From Steinernema hermaphroditum (lineage: Eukaryota > Nematoda > Chromadorea > Rhabditida > Steinernematidae), in contig CM059624.1 of NCBI GenBank assembly GCA_030435675.1, positions 12,672,769 to 12,736,768 on the forward strand: 64,000 nt of DNA, given 5' to 3'. A program made the translations under genes and the position numbers. Below the pieces are notes generated by a model. It saw only the letters and a program-made list of their open reading frames with translations, searched no databases and had not been told where the DNA came from. Shown one piece after another: positions 34,866 to 44,945 of the stretch. The stretch's first letter is position 1, and every line of letters starts with the position of its first letter.

Positions 34866-35867
34866 ATTTGGAACATCTGCTTACAGTTCTTTCAGTTCGT
34901 TATTTTTAGCGAACGGTGACGCACATTATTGCCAAATAGACTCTGCAAAGAGGGTTACTCATCTTTTTGCTTTCCGTTCCCTCTGAAAGCAGATTATAAC
35001 AAATTAGTCACCTCCTTTTAAAGTCGGCAGACCCATAAAATTTATAAATCAAACTAAAGACTCCAACTACACGACTCCTACTTGTGAGTCCGACTATACT
35101 ACTTCCCCTAATTTTATGATGTTCTTCGCGTTTTTTACGATCTCCGATAAAAGCGCGCCGTTACGATCTGCTGCAACACCTTCTTGACGAATCTTCGTCA
35201 TCGGCGCTGTGATAAGGGCGCCAAAACCGGTCTGTTTGCGGATGGATTTCCGCGCGGGACCGCAAAAAACATCGAAATTTAATCTTGGTTCAATCGGCTT
35301 TTCGCTTTTTGTCACAAACGGCACTTACCGTAATCCCACCCTTCAAGAAACCCGATCCCGACCAGTCGACGTCACCGCCGCTTCCCGGCGCTTCGCGAAG
35401 CCCCGCCTCGGCAGTCGTATTTAAGAGTGCGCGCGCCGCCTTCTGCACGCAGGAGCGGCGAAGGTGACGGCCGCGGTGAGACCACGTTTTCGCCTTATCT
35501 TGTTTATGTTTGCCCTCGGCTAAATTTAGACGCCTTATTTGTTTTTTATTGCTGCGAGATGCGTGAAAAAAGGTGTCGGCGCCACCCTCCGCGGCTCCGC
35601 CTCAGGCACGTGAGGCTCGTCGACACCTTTACGACTTTTTTCGACCTTAAAACTGTCTAATTTGTGTCTCCAACACAACGCAGTTCACGTGCATGCGGTC
35701 ACCGTCGCCAAATTATTTTGAAAGCCGTGAAATCCGGGAACTCTTCTATTCCATTTGTAATCCAATCCCCCATATTCGCGGCATATCAAAGCTCTTAAAG
35801 GCGATCGGCGAATTGTGTTTGCTTTGCAGATCCACACGGAGCCCACTGCCCTAACACGCGAATTTGG

Positions 35868-38331
35868 ATGGCCGACACGACGCCGCGAAGTGGTTCCGAC
35901 TGTCTGACGACGCTTCTCTGCTCCTTGGTGCTCTTCTCCGTGATTACGAGCGGCTACGCGGCCACGCTCGCCAAGGGGGGATGCAAGAAAATCGGTGGGT
36001 TTTCCCTATTTTCGAAGTTATGATCGTGATTCACGGCGTGTTTCTGTCATGGAAGAAGGGTTCTAGGTATACCTATAAATGGAGTTTGCAAGAGCATGTG
36101 TGGCACTCTAACTGTGACTCAGTGCTTTTGCATTCAAAGTACAGCTATAGCGGGTGACTTAATAAAAAAAAATGTGTCCTTTTCAGAAAGTAGGTCGATC
36201 CTTATTTAGAACTATACAGTAAAATCGGCCATATAGTGATATAAAATTATTCGAGGTTAGGATGAGCACCTTTAAACGATCACTTCGAAACCTCCTTCCT
36301 TAAACCCTTACGAATCTCGAAAACAAAAATACACACCGAAGAGCCCTTAGATGATTCAGCTTTTGTTTGTTTTCCCCACTTTGTGGTGTGGCAAACGTGG
36401 GGCTTGCATGTGCATTTTGTGTGAATAAAACGGGATTGCCCGCTTAATACAGTAATTGTTCCTGGAAATAGCTAGGATTAATCGGGTAGAAGTCTTGGTG
36501 ATACTTAAAGGCATCTATTTGCAAACATCAACAACCGGGCAACGGTCTAAATTGCATCGAATAGACAGCCGAAAATAGACCAAACTCTCTGTGTACCAGA
36601 CCACCCCTGTCTGAGATGACCACCACACTAGACTGCAGACAGACAGAGACACTGTGCAGTCATCCCTGTTTTGGCGTTCACCGTCTATTTTTAGCGTTGC
36701 CAACCCCAAACATCACGTGTTTAACCCCATTTTTATCAGTTTTCGTATTCGGCGCTCTCCAAGCTTCCTCCTTTTTAACTGTTTGCATAGTACTTTCGTG
36801 ATAGATCACTTTGGTCAGCACGCAAAAAGGCTGTTTGCTCGCTCGCGAGACTCCCCGAATCATGTGAGAGCGAGTGAGCGGTTAAAGTGACCAGAAGAGG
36901 GGTAGAGAGGGGTGATAAGGGGGGCGCTGCGGAATTAGATCATTTTGAGACAGCCCGCCGCTAAAAATAGCCGAAGATCCGGCGACAAGGGATTAAACTG
37001 TCGAAATTGCACGTCAAGGGTTTGACACCTCGGACACGTCACCGAGAGGATTAGTGTGTTCCGTTTTGGTGGGTGTTCGATTTGGAAGCGAAGGTGTGGA
37101 GGTTGCTGAGAGGGGTCTCCGCAGTAGTAAGCAGCTTCTGAAGTCATCCTCCAGATCATTACCATCAAGAGTAAGTAAGATCGACCACTTCAACTGCACG
37201 TCAAGTTCTCATTATTCTTCATTACCGTCTGCTTCTCGTTAGAGTTCATTTCCGCAACCACATCAAAAACTAAAGACCACCTGGAACCGCACACTTTGGG
37301 TCTTCAATGTTATCTCAGAATAGTGTCTTCTCTATTTTTAACTTCGCACCTTGTAATCTAACCGCTGAACGTAATTATACCAGAAGCGCTTAAGTGAACG
37401 GTTACTACAAAAGTGCAAGGTCACTACTCTGACTTATAATTCGATCGGTCCATGACGTCGCCGATCTTTAGCGCCCAAAACAAATTGCTACTTTACAGAC
37501 GCCCACCCGCGCATCTTATCTCGCGGGCCTCCTTAATCGTTTTAGGGATTCCCCGGCACTATCCAATTTCGTCCGCTTTTTTCGATCTTCGTGCGAATTC
37601 CATAATATTTTTGCACTGATGTTTGTGTTGATCGTCGGCGAACGGCGAAACCCTAAACCGCCATGATCTTACTTCTGTTATTGCAGGGCACACGCATCTG
37701 ATCGACGAACTGGGATGCGATCTGGTGGCGGTGAAAGTGAATCGCTGCTCAGGCTACTGCTGGTCGTTCTCCTTCCCCAACCCGAAGATGGACAACCAGC
37801 TGACAGTGCACGCGAAGTGTTGCAGGATGCTCGAAACCGAAATGGTACGTTCGGTCTTGTTTTGAATGGAAGGTTTTCGTAGAACTGCTGTGTTATGAGT
37901 GCACGATGTGGGAGTGGGGCAAAGTCTTGTGAAGCACTCCCACGAAAGTAGTAGTATCCAGCAGAAATCAGCGTAAGAAATGGGATTATACTTCTTATAG
38001 AACCGGTATACCCTTGCACTATGACGATAGTTTATAAAAAACAAAAAACAGGACTTAAGTGAAGAATCAAACTTCCGATTTTGAACTTAAAAATTTTGCC
38101 CCGAGTGAGGATCGAACTCACGACCTTCAGATTATGAGACTGACGCGCTGCCTACTGCGCTATCGAGGCACGTCCAACCATGGACAACAGCAGATACCTA
38201 AGCCGGGCGTTGTTAGTATTCACCTCTAATTTCGGCTTTTTCAGGTCGACGTGCAACTAAACTGCAACAATGAGGTGCGCATGCTGAAAATCCCGAGTGC
38301 GCTAACATGTGGCTGCTTCGACTGCGCCTGA
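35868..38331 (+). CDS. glycoprotein hormone alpha-2-like subunit (GPA2/FLR-2 type)
   Basis: Exons 35868-35994, 37687-37844 and 38245-38331 (introns 1692 and 400 bp, phases 1 and 0) give 123 residues. Residues 13-33 form a signal peptide (LTTLLCSLVLFSVITSGYAA). The mature part has ten cysteines in the cystine-knot pattern of GPA2: GGC, ELGC, NRCSGYCWSFSFP, HAKCCRMLETEMVDVQLNC and TCGCFDC. The CxGxC, CC and C-terminal CxCxxC spacing match thyrostimulin alpha rather than pituitary alpha. GPA2 pairs with GPB5 and acts through an LGR-type receptor; nematode FLR-2 is its alpha homologue. The partner is not in this window. An acceptor-like tttgcag at 35829 precedes the start by about 38 bases, and AATAAA lies at 38575. 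A tRNA gene sits antisense in intron 2. Confidence 0.9.
38097..38169 (-). tRNA. tRNA-Met (CAU), elongator type
   Basis: The minus strand folds as a 73-base cloverleaf. The acceptor stem GCCTCGA pairs with TCGGGGC, the A box is TAGCGCAGTAGG, the anticodon loop is CTCATAA (anticodon CAT), the B box is GTTCGATCC, and the discriminator is A. The sequence around the anticodon (CAGTCTCATAATCTG) is that of elongator tRNA-Met. It lies inside intron 2 of the hormone gene on the opposite strand. No CCA is encoded, as expected in eukaryotes. Confidence 0.95.
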
Positions 38332-38574
38332 ACAGGCTTACCTGACCCACCCAAGCTTTCTGGATCTCTCTGCCGACCTTCGCAGCAGCCTTCTAGCTTC
38401 CTTCTTCTTCCACGCGATCTCGCTCCTTCTCGCATAATAATTCCCTCTAAATATTGTATTGTTTCTGTTCCTGTCCTTCCTCCTCTTCTGCGCTTGTCTT
38501 CTGCAGCCGCGTCCATCGGACGGCCGCGACGACAAAGACGATGATGTTGAGAGCCACTAAAAAGACATATGGGT

Positions 38575-38580
38575 AATAAA
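38575..38580 (+). terminator. poly(A) signal AATAAA of the hormone gene
   Basis: AATAAA lies about 245 bases after the stop codon, following a pyrimidine-rich 3' UTR. Confidence 0.6.
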
Positions 38581-39049
38581 GTGTAATTGTTGTTTTGCGA
38601 CGTCGCCGTCGCCATTGGGCACCACGCGTCAGAGGAGATGGCCCTTTAAAAGCGGCCGCCGCTGATAAGAAGGTGTGAAGCGGACAGGAAGTCGTTGACG
38701 TAAGCAGTCGGAGACTTTAAAGGTTCTCGAGGGTCGGGAGGTGAGAAGGTAATCGGATGAGTGATAACGCCGTTTGTGTACCTTCGACGGTTATCTAAGA
38801 TTAAAGACTTATTTAGGCATGTTTGGGTGAGCGTCGAGGTGATGCAATGTGTAGTCTCGGTGACCGCTTTCGAGAGAGAGACACATGTCGAACAACATCG
38901 ATTTTTGGAGCGGTACAAGTTGAGGTACCTGTTTGCCGAACAGACATCGTAATGTCTCGTGAACATGTTGTTGTTTGCTGTGGACAATAATAAATAATTA
39001 CTCGGTTCGTCGCTTTTAAGGCCTTGCAAAGTCATGGGATTGAGCTCAT

Positions 39050-41115
39050 TTTGATCGGGCGGCATCAGCACCGGACACTTCAAGATATTCTACTGAGAGG
39101 AAAACCCTGGGTGAACGACAGATTTACAGATAGTGGCGCCAGACGGTGTACGTCCAAGACGAGAATATGGTTGTACATGGTCTCGCCGACTTATCTTGGC
39201 CATAGAATCGCATTGTTAATTGCCAAATCAAATCCCTCGCGTGTTTCGGTTTGTATTTTATGCACTATAAGAAATCATTAGAAATGAGATAAGATCATTG
39301 AACTGACGCAATGGCATAACTAAACAGTTTTGAATCGTTCATTTGCGTCCCCAGCGATCGGTCGGGTCGTCCACTCGCTCTCTCCGAACGGTCATTCTGT
39401 TATCTGGTCATCCAAAGCCGGTGATCTTAAATAACCTCCCCAAGGGCTTGCAATACAGGGTATTCGGTGACGAGAAGCAAACACCTTGTCGCCGATTGTA
39501 GGTTCATCGATAAACACGATGCTGTCCTTGGACATCATTCAGCAAAAATGTATAAAATAATCAAAATCAAATATTCGGCCAAAAGCAATGTTCTGTTGGA
39601 TTGGAGCATTGAAAATGGGACACTTGATAAACATTCATTTTTTCGCCGTGTTTACACTTGTGGATGGGTGATTTGTGGAGTGCAGTGAACTCTCACCCCA
39701 CACTATGATTCGACACTTGTCCATTGCATTCCTCTTGATGTTAGAGGTCTTTTTTTTGGTACCTTGAGAAGGCAAACTGCGAAGTGATGTACGGGCTTCC
39801 TATGGTATTAATTGCGTGATGCACGGTGACAACTTTTAACCACGAGCATCCTTGGGTCTAATCTACCGAATGCACCTATCTATGTGGTCGTCATATATTA
39901 GAACATGAGCTGATCTCAAAAAGATGATCTTTTCGGATCATCGGATTTGATCATGTTCTGTTAACTCCAACATTTCTAATTGGTTAAGTACCGTAACAGA
40001 GAATGGGGATATAGAGCAGGTAGCCCTCACTCACAGCTACCATGCACGCATAGCGACTAGGAGGTCTGGAATACCAGGGATCTGAAGTTCCAGCGTCTCG
40101 CCAGGAAAACCATAATCACCACCCAAAAACCCGTGAAGCAGAGGCATCGCTGAACTGCCAAAGTCCGCACCGCCAGTTTCCCCGATGATGGTTTCCTGTG
40201 CCTCTACAGGAAATCTTCGCCTCTGATCGCAGTCTCTGACTTTCTTGTTATTCTCTGCAGAAGAAGACCAGTGACTACGGTGCGATACTGTGCCTTGTTG
40301 AGCTCATAAGACGTGCTGCACGCAATGCCGCCGATTCGGGAAGATGAATCGATAACTGGGCTACATTTCTGTTGGCGATATTCCGAGATATTCGGCGTGA
40401 GTGAGGACTACGCAGGGCGAACATGCAATTCTGGATGGTCCCGACTTATCTTGGCCAACTGCTTTGTTCAATATCGAATTAAGGCCTGGAAGCATTTGAG
40501 TTAATTGGTTCCGGCACTCTACGGTGAGATATAACCCCTTAGAGATGAGATAAGATCATTGAGCTACATTTTTATTGCTACGGACATGGCATAGATCGAA
40601 ACACACACAACCAAAAATTCGTCACGAACAAGAGGAAATTTGCGCGAAACATCTAGTCGCGATTCTTGTTTCCTGAAATAATTACATAAGATGTGATCAT
40701 GTATTTGCTTGAGTCGTTATTAACTATTCATTAGATGAAGAAAAGCATACAGAGAAGTACTTTTTGAGAAATAGAGGAATCTGCCGTGTTTTCAGTAATG
40801 GCCGAGAACCCTGTCCAAACCATATACCGTTGTACATCATATTTTCATGTGTTTTCAAGCAATTACAGTCCACTATGATAAGTAATGAATTCCGAAACTT
40901 CGACCTGAAGAACCTCAAAAATTCCTCTGGTCTTATGGCTGTTCGAAGTAGATTTTTTTTCAGACTTCAGAACAATACGAAATCGGTCGGAATAAAAATC
41001 ACATGTTCGGTCAGTGTGGCGTGTGGTCACTTTGCTACCAGCCTGACTTCCAAGCGTGAATCACTATAACTGCATATTCTGGATGATCCCGACTTGTCTT
41101 GGATGTAACGTGCGT
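39050..41115 (+). repeat. three related copies of a short dispersed repeat
   Basis: The string cgacttatcttggccat/aac with a flanking tggat/catggtctcg/cccg occurs near 39180 and 40440, and a diverged form (cgacttgtcttggatg) near 41090. The first two are followed at about 100 bases by gagataagatcattgaact/gct. The copies are about 1.3 kb and 0.65 kb apart. Confidence 0.55.
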
Positions 41116-41482
41116 CGATTGATTCCGATGATATCAAGAGCGAAACGCAATAATACACTACAGTTCATCATTTGACTCATTGAGAACAATTTAGAAAGAA
41201 GGAACTACACGTCGTATTGAACTGTGACTCTGGTGACAAAAGTATGTATTTGTGATACAAACTCAGTAATCTGCATAACATGTTTTGGTCGCACGATGTA
41301 GTGTTTTGCCTCTGTGTAGTCGTTTCCCTGTCTCCTCCTCTTTCATGCCAAGAATGCTGATTCATGAATACAAAAAGTGAGTCAACGGGTCTCCATCGCA
41401 CTTACACTACGCATTCCTGAATGAATGACATCACACTCACAAATGCACAAGCAATTCCGGCATTGTACCGTAATCGCTGGTT

Positions 41483-41690
41483 CAGAGATCGGAACGAGTC
41501 CGGGCTCGAGTCCGCGGACTCGAGTCCGGACTCGGACTCGATGGACTCGGACTCGCCACCATTTTGAGGGTCGAGTCCGGACTCGGACTCGATGGCGCCA
41601 ATAACATCGAGTCCGGACTCGGGACTCGAGTCCAAATCGAATCCGGACTCGAGCCCGAATCGAGTCCTGCCGGATGGCCGTGAATTGAAT
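41483..41690. repeat. array of palindromic GAGTCCGGACTCG units
   Basis: About 200 bp of overlapping units of CGAGTCCGGACTCG, which is its own reverse complement, start immediately after CAGAGATCGGAAC. That start resembles the CAG end of a hAT element. Frames across it encode only Pro-Asp-Ser repeats and are not genes. Confidence 0.85.
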
Positions 41691-42552
41691 TGAATGAAGA
41701 AATAAAGCACCGCGGCGAAGCCGAAAACATGGTCCTGCCGCGATCACCCTGGCGCAACACGTCATTTCTTTCGTTTCGTTTTTACCGGCGCGTGCTTACT
41801 CATGTTCGTCGCTTGGTATATAACATTTTGCGGCAAGTTTCGTTGAAATACATGGTTCACAAACGGTTTGATGAGTCTAATGTTCAGACCAGGAGCCGAT
41901 TACAGCCTCAATTCATTCAATAAATCACACCCAATTGAAGGTCGGCTCCACCATGTCAGTTTTAAGTTTTGATTGTGTAAAAAATCCATGAATATAGTCC
42001 TGTGATTCTTTTTAATTTCTGACTGTGGTAGCCATTTTTTAAACTACATTTAGATCGAATTGAGGCTGTTTTGATGGCTCTTTGATCATTTTTGAATGGA
42101 TGTTTGATGTCATTTGATGTCTGATGAATAATCAAATACTGAATGAAAAACGTGACAGCAGACATTCAAGTAGAAATCCAAAGTTAAAAAAGTGGTTAAT
42201 CTCAATTTACGGTTTCGTGAAACCTCAAAAAATTTTTTTTTATGAAATAGCGTACTACTGCCGTATTTTTTGACAAGAAGTAGGGATGTGCCTCAAAAAC
42301 GTTTAAACAACTCGATTGGTCATCAGCACTGGACAAAGCGAATAGTGTACCCAAGGAAAGATTGCTGAAATCGAAAGCGCAAATGTCCTAGTACCTCACG
42401 ACCCACCTACGCCCTCGCAAGATAGAAGCAACGTTCTATCCTTTTGTCGCAGTCCCTTTGAAGCTTCTATCAACCTGAGACAGGATCCCATCGGAGCAGC
42501 TTGAAATGAGGGCGAAAAAAATTAAAATTTTTAAAATTTATACTGTTTTCCG

Positions 42553-42652
42553 GACTCGTTTCGGACTCGGACTCGATCGAGTCCGGCGAATTTTTTCGAG
42601 TCCGGACTCGGACTCGGACTCGATGACTTTTTTGGTCGAATTCCGATCTCTG
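42553..42652. repeat. second palindromic GAGTCCGGACTCG array with an inverted hAT-like end
   Basis: The same unit as at 41.49 kb is repeated here, and the block closes with TTCCGATCTCTG, the exact inverse of the CAGAGATCGGAA at 41483. The two arrays could be the two ends of one ~1.17-kb element (41483-42652) or two partial copies. The 8-bp flanks (cgctggtt and gcacaaac) do not match, so a single insertion is not proven. Confidence 0.75.
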
Positions 42653-42929
42653 GCACAAACGATAACGCCAGTAACCAGTGTCAATGGTTACTGGCGTGTG
42701 ATACATATGTTGCTGTCACCATGAAGTTTAAATTGAGCTAACGAATTAACCACGTCACATATTAGTGATCAAAAATGTCTCCTAACTTTGATAAGTTGTG
42801 TAAAGCGAAAGAAATGCTTCACTTCTCACTTGGTCATCTGGCTCATTTTCTTGTCCCCCCTCTACCTTCAAACATGCCAAAAAGATGTTGTCTCAAGGAA
42901 AGGTGACCAGTTTCAAAAATTTCGTATAG

Positions 42930-43151
42930 TCCGAGTCTTATCAGAGAAGCGCCGAACCCTACACGGGACTCGTAGAACCTATGGAAAGGAGCACTGGCCT
43001 GTATACAGTACCCCTGAAAGATCACGCAAGGGCTTACCATCACGGCATGTTAAGACTAAGAAGACGAAGAGGAGTCACAGAAAAGTGGCCAGAAAATGTG
43101 GTTCCTCAAAAATTTTACCTCCTGCCTAGAAACAATCTCTATTCTGTTTGA
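42930..43151 (+). CDS. possible terminal exon of a basic secreted factor
   Basis: After an acceptor-like ttcgtatag, a frame of 73 codons ends at 43151. It is basic in the middle (HGMLRLRRRRGVTEKWPENV) and carries PQKFYLLPRN, which faintly recalls the HFLPR end of fibroblast growth factors, preceded by a Tyr-x-x-Leu and basic stretch as in that family. An overlapping frame (42788-43129) is also open and has a hydrophobic start but no Met. No upstream exon was found. I treat the FGF idea as speculation. Confidence 0.2.
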   Translation, partial: SESYQRSAEPYTGLVEPMERSTGLYTVPLKDHARAYHHGMLRLRRRRGVTEKWPENVVPQKFYLLPRNNLYSV

Positions 43152-44264
43152 CATGGACTACCCCAAAAATCACATTTTTATTTAGTTTATTCACACGGCA
43201 TAGTGTTACGAAGAATCACCCCGACAAGCCTAAACACAACATCTCAAAGTGGTTTGCCAGACCCACAACAAGTTAAAATTTAATTTTTCGGATGGACAGC
43301 CCTCTCGAACAACTGAAGAACCCCACATCGTTGTGATTCAAAAAACCGTAAACTAAATTTCCGTTGTTTGTCTTCGAGATAAGTGTCGTGTGCACACGGA
43401 AAAAGTCCCCATGTTCAGCGGAACTTTTGCTTTTTCGGTCTTCCCCGCGTTCCTCGGATTCGTTCCCACTCAAGTCGCCCAAAACAGCAATCGTTTATGC
43501 TTGCGTGTCATGCAAGATGCCGTGCGTCCGGCCGTCATCGCGGCGGATACCTCCGCAATTCGGGAAAAAGGGGAAATCTCCGCGTAGCGATGTGATCAGA
43601 ATACGGAAGTCCATCGTGCGAAGAGTCCTTGCAAGAAGGCGTCAGAGACAAGAATAACTTTGAATATAGAATCAGCGATTCGAGCCCGGATACACTTCTA
43701 AATTTCTTTCAAGTCCGAGTCCTAACGAGTTCGTCTTACAAGACTGTACAAGATACACAGTTTTTCCTTAGTCGATACTCGTTTTCGCCTCGATGCTCGA
43801 CGTGTCTGACAAATCCCTTTCTATTCCGTACTTTGAACCTGTACGAAAACAAAAATAATCATTTTTTAAAAATTAAACCAACATCCAATCAATAAAATAA
43901 CCTTTGAGTGCTACGGACTTCTTGAGACAGATGGAACTAATCCATGCGGGTGCCAAAAATTCACATATGAAAATTTTTAAAACCCTAACTTTGATTATTT
44001 TCCAATAAATAATCGCCGATTTTATGTGCTAAGAAATGGACACGGAGACGTACCTCCACCAGTGACAAGGTTCCGTATTTCGAATGTAAAATTTTCAACT
44101 AACGGATCAGATGCGTTGCAGCCGCTGTTGTGGACAATACGCTAGAGAATGGATTCCTTATTTTTCTGGGGAAAAAACTGGATATTCGAAATGAAGTGTG
44201 CATCATTTTCCGGTCCATAAAGTCACCACAAATAAACCAGTGGACCAAATCGGTTACTTGTTTT

Positions 44265-44365
44265 TACGACCGCTCACTTAACTCATTCGGGGAACCTCAG
44301 GGAGAGCGAGTGGACGATCTGACCGATCGCTGGGAACACAAGCAAAAGACACCGGTTTCTTTTAT
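44265..44365 (+). repeat. family A repeat fragment (terminal part)
   Basis: The sequence ccgctcacttaactcattcg and the following gagcgagtggacgatctgac correspond to the right part of the copy at 56.09-56.16 kb. Inverse fragments of the same end lie at 23.58 and 39.34 kb. Confidence 0.6.
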
Positions 44366-44589
44366 CATTTGCGAGAATGGATTACTAAAGAAAACGGTTA
44401 TAGAAAGCATATAATTTACATAGCTGCATACCGGCTTACGCCTTACTCTTTTGAAAAATACAAAGTGAGGTCTTGAAATAACTTTGATTACGTCCAGAAA
44501 TCGCTAGAAAAGTGAAACAAAGCGAATTCTCTTAATTGTAAGGACACATGGGTAAAACCGTCTCTTCAAGGCAAATGTGGTCCCAGAAG

Positions 44590-44945
44590 CGTTGACAAGA
44601 TGTCCGACGCCAGGAACCCCCGCTGCATAAGAAGTCGTTCTGAAGGTCGCCGACGCTCCAAGGACACCACCACCGGTGAAGACGCAATTTTCGGAGCAAG
44701 TAACCGTCTCTTCAAGGCATATGTGATCTCAGTAGCGTCCGCTGTGCCGCAAACGCCTGCGAAGAAGATGTTCCGCTTCTGGATCCGAAGTTTTGCCGAG
44801 TGCCAGAAGCCCTGTGAAACGCGCCGTCTACGACCGGTTCAACATCCACGCCGCGTCAGGGATGAAGCCGGCTACAACGAGACATCCTCTGTTTGTCTAT
44901 TATTCGGTGTCGTGCAAGGCGTAAGCCTTTGATTCACTAAATAAA
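44590..44945 (-). mobile_element. dispersed repeat, family B copy 2
   Basis: The block reads as the reverse complement of 6975-7310 over its whole length. It ends in caaggcgtaagcctttgatt then cactaaataaagtcgt, matching the start of the other copy. Its first ~100 bases also match 7722-7830 on the same strand. The 110-codon frame inside it is repeat sequence. Confidence 0.7.

Larger units (their letters stand above)
22504..35867. other. long repeat-rich region with almost no recognisable genes
   Basis: Over 13 kb I find two hAT-type MITEs (23247-23387, 24187-24247), local duplications (24.06-24.40 and 26.09-26.71 kb), a possible inverted-repeat element (30.27-31.16 kb), a small-membrane-protein pseudogene (32.2-32.5 kb) and weak frames near 24.45, 24.9-25.1 and 28.9 kb. 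The remainder shows only short AT-rich frames. GC rises near 22.85-23.05, 24.87-25.13, 28.9-29.1 and 35.1-35.6 kb; these patches could hide small exons. Confidence 0.5.

Noticed and set aside
38241..38615. Minus-strand frame of 124 codons over the hormone gene's last exon
   Set aside because: It overlaps the well-supported GPA2-like exon and its pyrimidine-rich 3' UTR, and has no family similarity.
41402..41765. Frames rich in Pro-Asp-Ser and Arg-Val repeats
   Set aside because: They read the GAGTCCGGACTCG array. The same low-complexity peptides appear in three frames, and no start or splice context supports a gene.
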